A stretch of 64,000 nucleotides of DNA from Nocardioides phosphati (lineage in GTDB: Bacteria > Actinomycetota > Actinomycetes > Propionibacteriales > Nocardioidaceae): the NCBI RefSeq assembly GCF_014646375.1, contig NZ_BMNI01000006.1:62001-126000 (forward strand), in the 5' to 3' direction. The position numbers were made by a program, and so were the translations under genes. A model generated the notes under the pieces. That model had not been told where the DNA came from and did not search any database. It saw nothing but the letters and a program-made list of their open reading frames with translations. The first letter of the stretch is position 1, and each line of letters opens with the position of its first letter. Positions 60,102-64,000 of this stretch are shown in pieces.

Positions 60102-60983
60102 ATGTGGCAGCCCGAGGCGCACTGGGAGCGCCTGCCGAGCGGGATGGGAGCGTCGACGCTGGGCGTCTGGCGCGATGGCGACATGGTCGTCAAGCGGCTC
60201 GTCGCCCCCGTCGACGAGGACCCCGTCCCGCCGTACGCCGTGGGCTGGTGGCGGCGGCAGGCGGACGTCGCTGCCTCGGGTGTCGTGGAGGCGACGCCGG
60301 GGCTCCGCGGGCCGGTGCTCGTGCGGCTCGAGGAGGACGCCGACGGCCTCACGTTCTGGTACGCCGCGGTGGCGCCCGAGCCGCTGCCCGGACCGTTCGT
60401 GGCGCAGGCGTTGGGCCGGTTTGCCGGGGCCGATCTCGGCGAGCACGCGTGGCTCTGCCGCGACCAGCTCGGCCAGCGGATCGCCGCCACGGAGCGTCGC
60501 GGCGGCTGGACCACGCTGGCCCGCACGACGGTGGCCGACCTCGCGGACCGGCTCTGGCAGCGGAGGGGCCACTTCCTGACCGCGGTCGCGGAGCTGCCGC
60601 AGGTGGCGCAGCACGGCGATCCGGTGCCGGCCAACCTGCTGGGGCGCGACGGCGACGCCGTCCTGGCGATCGACTGGTCCAACCTCGGCACGGGCCCGGT
60701 CGGTGCCGACCTCGGCTACTGGTCGCTCTCGGCGCGCGAGGAGTTCGACGTGCTGCTGGAGGCCTACGTGGCCGGTCTGCCCGACGGCGTGGCCACGATC
60801 GAGCAGGCCCGGCTGGGCGCGCAGGTGACCGCCGTCTACACCGCGCTCTCCCGCGCCGACTGGGCGCTGGCCCGGGCAGCCGAGGGGAGTGGCGCGCTCG
60901 CCGCAAAGTACCGCCACCCGAGCGTGGCGCCGTACCTCAAGGCGCTGCAGCGCCAGTTCCCCCAGCTGGAGGCGCTGATCTGA
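60102..60983 (+). CDS. APH-fold phosphotransferase-like protein
   Basis: A 293-residue protein of the aminoglycoside phosphotransferase/choline kinase fold. The catalytic loop is QHGDPVPANLLG (HGDxxxxN, about 168-178) and the metal-binding Asp follows in AIDWSNLGTGPVGADLGYW. The N-terminal lobe is short, with a candidate ATP-site Lys in GDMVVKRLV (about 25). The substrate may be a small alcohol, sugar or antibiotic. TAACGT lies 7 bp before the ATG, a leaderless layout. It stands alone. Confidence 0.72.
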   Translation: MWQPEAHWERLPSGMGASTLGVWRDGDMVVKRLVAPVDEDPVPPYAVGWWRRQADVAASGVVEATPGLRGPVLVRLEEDADGLTFWYAAVAPEPLPGPFVAQALGRFAGADLGEHAWLCRDQLGQRIAATERRGGWTTLARTTVADLADRLWQRRGHFLTAVAELPQVAQHGDPVPANLLGRDGDAVLAIDWSNLGTGPVGADLGYWSLSAREEFDVLLEAYVAGLPDGVATIEQARLGAQVTAVYTALSRADWALARAAEGSGALAAKYRHPSVAPYLKALQRQFPQLEALI

Positions 60984-61041
60984 CCCAACGCGAAGGGCGC
61001 CGCGACCAGGTCGGCCGCGACGCCCTCGGCGTACCGGCGGA

Positions 61042-61962
61042 TCAGCCCCAGATCGCCCGGCAGCTGTCGACGCCGCCTTGGTAGCCGGTCTGGAACCACT
61101 TCATGCGCTGCTCCGAGGAACCGTGCGTCCACGAGTCGGGGTTGACCGAGCCCTGCGTCTTCTTCTGGATCGAGTCGTCGCCGACCGCCCGCGCAGCCTC
61201 GATGGCGTCCTGGATGTCCTGGTCGGTGATCGACTCGAAGATCTTCTGGCCCTTGCCGTCGTCCGTGCCGATGGCGCCCTTGGCCCAGACGCCGGCGTAG
61301 CAGTCGGCCTCGAGCTCGAGCTTCACCGAGTCGCTGTCGGCGCCCTGCTGGGTGCGGACGTTCTTCATCTCTCCGGTGATGTCCTGGATGTGGTGGCCGA
61401 ACTCGTGGGCCAGGACGTACGGCTCGACGAACGGCGCGTCGTTGCCGCCGATCTGCTCGAGCATCGAGGAGTAGAAGCTCGGGTCCTCGTAGATGTGGCC
61501 GTCGGCCGAGCAGTAGAACGGCCCCATCTGGGCGCTCGCGGCGCCACAGCCGGTCTGGATCTGGCCGCTGAAGGTGCGCAGGTCGGCCGGCTGGAACTGG
61601 CTGCCGAGCTGGCCCTTCCAGAAGACCTCGAGCGACAGCATGATCGCCTTGCGCTCGCAGACGCGGGACTTGTTGGCGTCGGCGCCGGTCTTGCAGTTGG
61701 CGTAGTCGCCGTTGTCGGTCGCGCTGTTGCTGCCCGAGCCGCCCTGGCCGAGGCTGGGACCCGGAAGCCCGCCGCCCGTGCACATCTGCAGGATCACGTA
61801 GAGCACGATGATGACGATCGTGCCCTTGATGCCGAAGCCGCCCGGGATCGGCAGGCCGCCGAGGCCGCCTCCGCCGCCGAGGCCACCGAGACCTCCGCCA
61901 CCGCCGCCTCGCGAGCCGGACGCGTCGCCTCCGCTGATGTCAGCCTTGGGGTTGAACCGCAT
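61042..61962 (-). CDS. YpfJ-type neutral zinc metallopeptidase
   Basis: A 306-residue membrane-anchored protein. A Gly-rich cytoplasmic N-terminus (RGGGGGGLGGLGGGGG) and one helix (GTIVIIVLYVILQM, about 48-62) precede an extracytoplasmic peptidase domain. The zinc motif is LAHEFGHHIQ (HExxH), and the third ligand Glu is in LELEADCYAGVWA. Paired cysteines (YCSADG, NCKTGAD) fit export. Substrates of this family are unknown. A back-to-back pair of -10-like hexamers in the 60-bp gap serves this gene and the divergent ABC-F gene. Confidence 0.85.
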   Translation of the reverse strand: MRFNPKADISGGDASGSRGGGGGGLGGLGGGGGLGGLPIPGGFGIKGTIVIIVLYVILQMCTGGGLPGPSLGQGGSGSNSATDNGDYANCKTGADANKSRVCERKAIMLSLEVFWKGQLGSQFQPADLRTFSGQIQTGCGAASAQMGPFYCSADGHIYEDPSFYSSMLEQIGGNDAPFVEPYVLAHEFGHHIQDITGEMKNVRTQQGADSDSVKLELEADCYAGVWAKGAIGTDDGKGQKIFESITDQDIQDAIEAARAVGDDSIQKKTQGSVNPDSWTHGSSEQRMKWFQTGYQGGVDSCRAIWG

Positions 61963-62022
61963 GAGGTGGGTCCCTTCCGATGGGGGAGTACCGAGCTTCC
62001 GCCCGTACACTAACCAGTCGAA

Positions 62023-63621
62023 ATGATCACTGCCCAGAACCTCGAGGTCCGCGCCGGTTCGCGACTCCTCATGGAGGACGTCACGTTCCGTGTCGCAGCC
62101 GGCGACAAGGTCGGTCTGGTCGGGCGCAACGGCGCCGGCAAGACCACCCTCACCAAGATCCTCGCCGGCGACAGCCTGCCCGCCGGTGGCTCTGTCACCG
62201 TGTCGGGAGAGCTGGGCTACCTGCCGCAGGACCCGCGTTCGGGCGACCCCGAGCAGATCGCCCGCGACCGGATCCTCTCCGCGCGCGGCCTCGACGACGT
62301 CGTACGCCGGCTCCGGCAGGCCGAGGTCGACATGGCGTCGGAGGACCCCGAGGTCTACGAGAAGGCGATGAAGCGCTACTCGCGGGCTGATGACGAGATG
62401 CACGCGGGCGGCGGCTACGCGGCGGAGTCCGAGGCGGCGACGATCGCGGCCTCGCTCGGCATCGAGGAGCGTATCCTCAACCAGCCGCTGAAGACGCTCT
62501 CCGGTGGTCAGCGCCGCCGCATCGAGCTGGCCCGGATCCTCTTCTCGGGCGCCGAGACGATGATCCTCGACGAGCCGACCAACCACCTCGACGCCGACTC
62601 GATCGTCTGGCTCCGCGGATTCCTGCAGCGCTACAACGGTGGCGTGATCCTGATCAGCCACGACACGGGGCTGCTCGACGCGACCATCAACAAGGTCTTC
62701 CACCTCGACGCCAACCGCGCCGTCATCGACATCTACAACATGGGCTGGAAGCCGTACCTCCAGCAGCGCGAGACCGACGAGGCCCGCCGCAAGCGTGAGC
62801 GCCTCAACGCGGAGAACAAGGCGAAGACCCTCACCGACCAGGCCAACCGCATGCGCGCCCGCGCGTCGGGCGCCTCGGCTGCCCAGTCGATGCTCAAGCG
62901 CGCCGAGCGGCTCAAGGCCGGCATCGAGGGCGAGCGCCAGTCCGACAAGGTCGCCGCGATCAAGTTCCCCGCCCCGCAGCCGTGCGGCAAGACGCCGCTC
63001 ATGGCCGAGGACCTGTCGAAGTCCTACGGCGCGCTGGAGATCTTCACCGCCGTCGACCTGGCGATCGACAAGGGCTCGCGCGTCGTCATCCTCGGCCTCA
63101 ACGGCGCGGGCAAGACGACGATGCTCCGCATGCTCGCCGGCGTGACCGAGCCCGACACCGGTCGCCTGATCCCGGGCCACGGCCTCAAGATCGGCTACTT
63201 CGCGCAGGAGCACGAGACGCTCGACCACAACCGCACCGTCCTCGAGAACATGCAGTACGCCGCCCCGCAGCTCACCGACTCCGAGGCGCGGTCGGTGCTG
63301 GGCTCGTTCCTCTTCTCGGGCGACGACGCGCACAAGCCGGCCGGCGTACTGAGTGGTGGCGAGAAGACCCGCCTCGCGCTGGCCTCCCTCGTCGTCTCGA
63401 GCGCCAACGTGCTGCTGCTCGACGAGCCGACCAACAACCTCGACCCGGCGTCCCGGGAAGAAGTGCTGGCCGCGATCCGTTCGTACGAAGGCGCCATCGT
63501 CCTCGTCACGCACGACGAGGGTGCCGTCCACGCCCTCGAGCCCGACCGGGTGCTGCTGCTCCCCGACGGCGACGAGGACCTGTGGAGTGACGAGTACGCC
63601 GACCTCGTGTCGCTGGCGTGA
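62023..63621 (+). CDS. ABC-F family ATPase
   Basis: A 532-residue soluble protein with two ABC domains and no membrane part. It has Walker A GRNGAGKTTL and GLNGAGKTTM, signatures LSGGQRRRIEL and LSGGEKTRLAL, Walker B MILDEPTNHLD and LLLDEPTNNLD, and a charged linker between domains (about 240-300, RRKRERLNAENKAKTL). ABC-F proteins act on the ribosome in translation control or antibiotic protection. TACACT (62006-62011) lies 11 bp before the ATG, and no strong ribosome site is seen. Confidence 0.9.
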   Translation: MITAQNLEVRAGSRLLMEDVTFRVAAGDKVGLVGRNGAGKTTLTKILAGDSLPAGGSVTVSGELGYLPQDPRSGDPEQIARDRILSARGLDDVVRRLRQAEVDMASEDPEVYEKAMKRYSRADDEMHAGGGYAAESEAATIAASLGIEERILNQPLKTLSGGQRRRIELARILFSGAETMILDEPTNHLDADSIVWLRGFLQRYNGGVILISHDTGLLDATINKVFHLDANRAVIDIYNMGWKPYLQQRETDEARRKRERLNAENKAKTLTDQANRMRARASGASAAQSMLKRAERLKAGIEGERQSDKVAAIKFPAPQPCGKTPLMAEDLSKSYGALEIFTAVDLAIDKGSRVVILGLNGAGKTTMLRMLAGVTEPDTGRLIPGHGLKIGYFAQEHETLDHNRTVLENMQYAAPQLTDSEARSVLGSFLFSGDDAHKPAGVLSGGEKTRLALASLVVSSANVLLLDEPTNNLDPASREEVLAAIRSYEGAIVLVTHDEGAVHALEPDRVLLLPDGDEDLWSDEYADLVSLA

Positions 63622-63660
63622 CGCATTGACCGACGGATTGATGGCGAAGGAGGTGGCGAC

Positions 63661-64000
63661 GTGAGCGGGATGCAGGGCATGGGCCCGATGATGCGGAACC
63701 TCCGCACGGACCGGACGATCCTCGAGAAGAAGCTGGCGCGCGACACGCTGCGCCGGATCCTCGCGTTCGCCAGCCCGCACCGTCGCCTGATCGCGTCGTT
63801 CCTGGTGCTGACCGTCGTCGACGCCGGCCTGGTCGTGGTCTCGCCGCTGCTGGTGCAGCGGATGGTCGACGACGGTGTGCTCAAGGGCGACGGCGGGCTG
63901 ATCACGACCATCGCCTTCGCAATGGCCGGTGTCGCGCTCCTCGACGCGCTGCTCTCGGTCGCGTCCGGGCTGCTCTCGTCGCGCATCGGCGAGGGCCTGA
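63661..64000 (+). CDS. ABC transporter, exporter type (3' end missing)
   Basis: Only the first 113 codons lie in the window. GTG 63661 follows AAGGAGG (63647-63653), one of the best ribosome sites here. The protein begins with a Met/Arg-rich tail, then the first transmembrane helices (LIASFLVLTVVDAGLVVVSPLLVQRMVDDGVL and AFAMAGVALLDALLSVASGLL) of a type I ABC exporter half. The ATPase domain would follow outside the window. The gap to the ABC-F gene is 39 bp. Confidence 0.75.
   Translation, partial: MSGMQGMGPMMRNLRTDRTILEKKLARDTLRRILAFASPHRRLIASFLVLTVVDAGLVVVSPLLVQRMVDDGVLKGDGGLITTIAFAMAGVALLDALLSVASGLLSSRIGEGL

Overview
The window is high-GC DNA (roughly 70% G+C, with strong G/C in third codon positions) from an actinobacterium. 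The gene order uvrC-(small gene)-rapZ-yvcK-whiA-gap-pgk-tpiA-secG-rbpA, then pgl/pgi/tal/tkt against ctaB, then ctaA/ABC exporter and sufR-B-D-ferredoxin-C-S-U-T, is the classic actinobacterial core. A mycothiol-dependent-isomerase-like protein, RbpA and WhiA also point to this phylum. Protein style and the pgi-containing pentose phosphate cluster suggest Nocardioidaceae/Propionibacteriales, but this is inference. Coding is dense, with many 1-4 bp stop/start overlaps. At least 15 genes have a TAnnnT hexamer 6-7 bp before the start codon, the pattern of leaderless transcripts.

Layout. 1-2.2 kb: end of an mce operon (MceE-like lipoprotein, MceF-like protein) closed by a strong terminator. 2.3-6.7 kb: a phospholipase D/cardiolipin synthase diverging from uvrB, which is coupled to a ferredoxin-NADP reductase. 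6.8-12.2 kb: a glycosyltransferase/methyltransferase/(alpha/alpha) toroid protein operon behind a palindromic operator, facing two coupled secreted beta-rich proteins and another methyltransferase. 12.2-15.2 kb: flavin reductase plus a TetR-type ligand domain without a DNA-binding domain, then two CitE-family malyl-CoA enzymes. 15.3-19.1 kb: a short UvrA paralogue and a secreted LVIVD-repeat protein. 19.1-24.2 kb: a redox neighbourhood with a flavin reductase, an ene-reductase and two AurF-like di-iron oxygenases, interrupted by a TMEM165/GDT1-type manganese exporter under a yybP-ykoY riboswitch. 24.2-28.6 kb: metallo-beta-lactamase and maleylpyruvate-isomerase-like genes diverging from uvrA across a LexA (SOS) box.

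28.6-38.9 kb: a secreted Rieske lipoprotein, a cupin, uvrC, an SseB-like gene, rapZ, yvcK, whiA, the lower glycolysis operon gap-pgk-tpiA, secG and rbpA, ending in a strong terminator. 38.9-39.8 kb: a single lower-GC TmrB-like gene flanked by palindromes. 39.8-45.5 kb: pgl, pgi, tal and tkt on the minus strand, with zwf and opcA absent from the place where they usually lie. 45.5-52.4 kb: ctaB, a membrane adenylyl/guanylyl cyclase, ctaA with an ABC-2 exporter, and a second DrrAB-like exporter. 52.4-59 kb: the complete suf operon led by its Fe-S repressor gene. 59-64 kb: a PIG-L deacetylase, a small secreted protein, an APH-fold kinase-like protein, a YpfJ-type metallopeptidase, an ABC-F ATPase and the start of an ABC exporter that runs off the end.

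The window combines three nucleotide-excision-repair genes (uvrA, uvrB, uvrC), central carbon metabolism, heme A synthesis and Fe-S assembly with several accessory modules. No rRNA, tRNA, CRISPR array, insertion sequence or integrase was seen.
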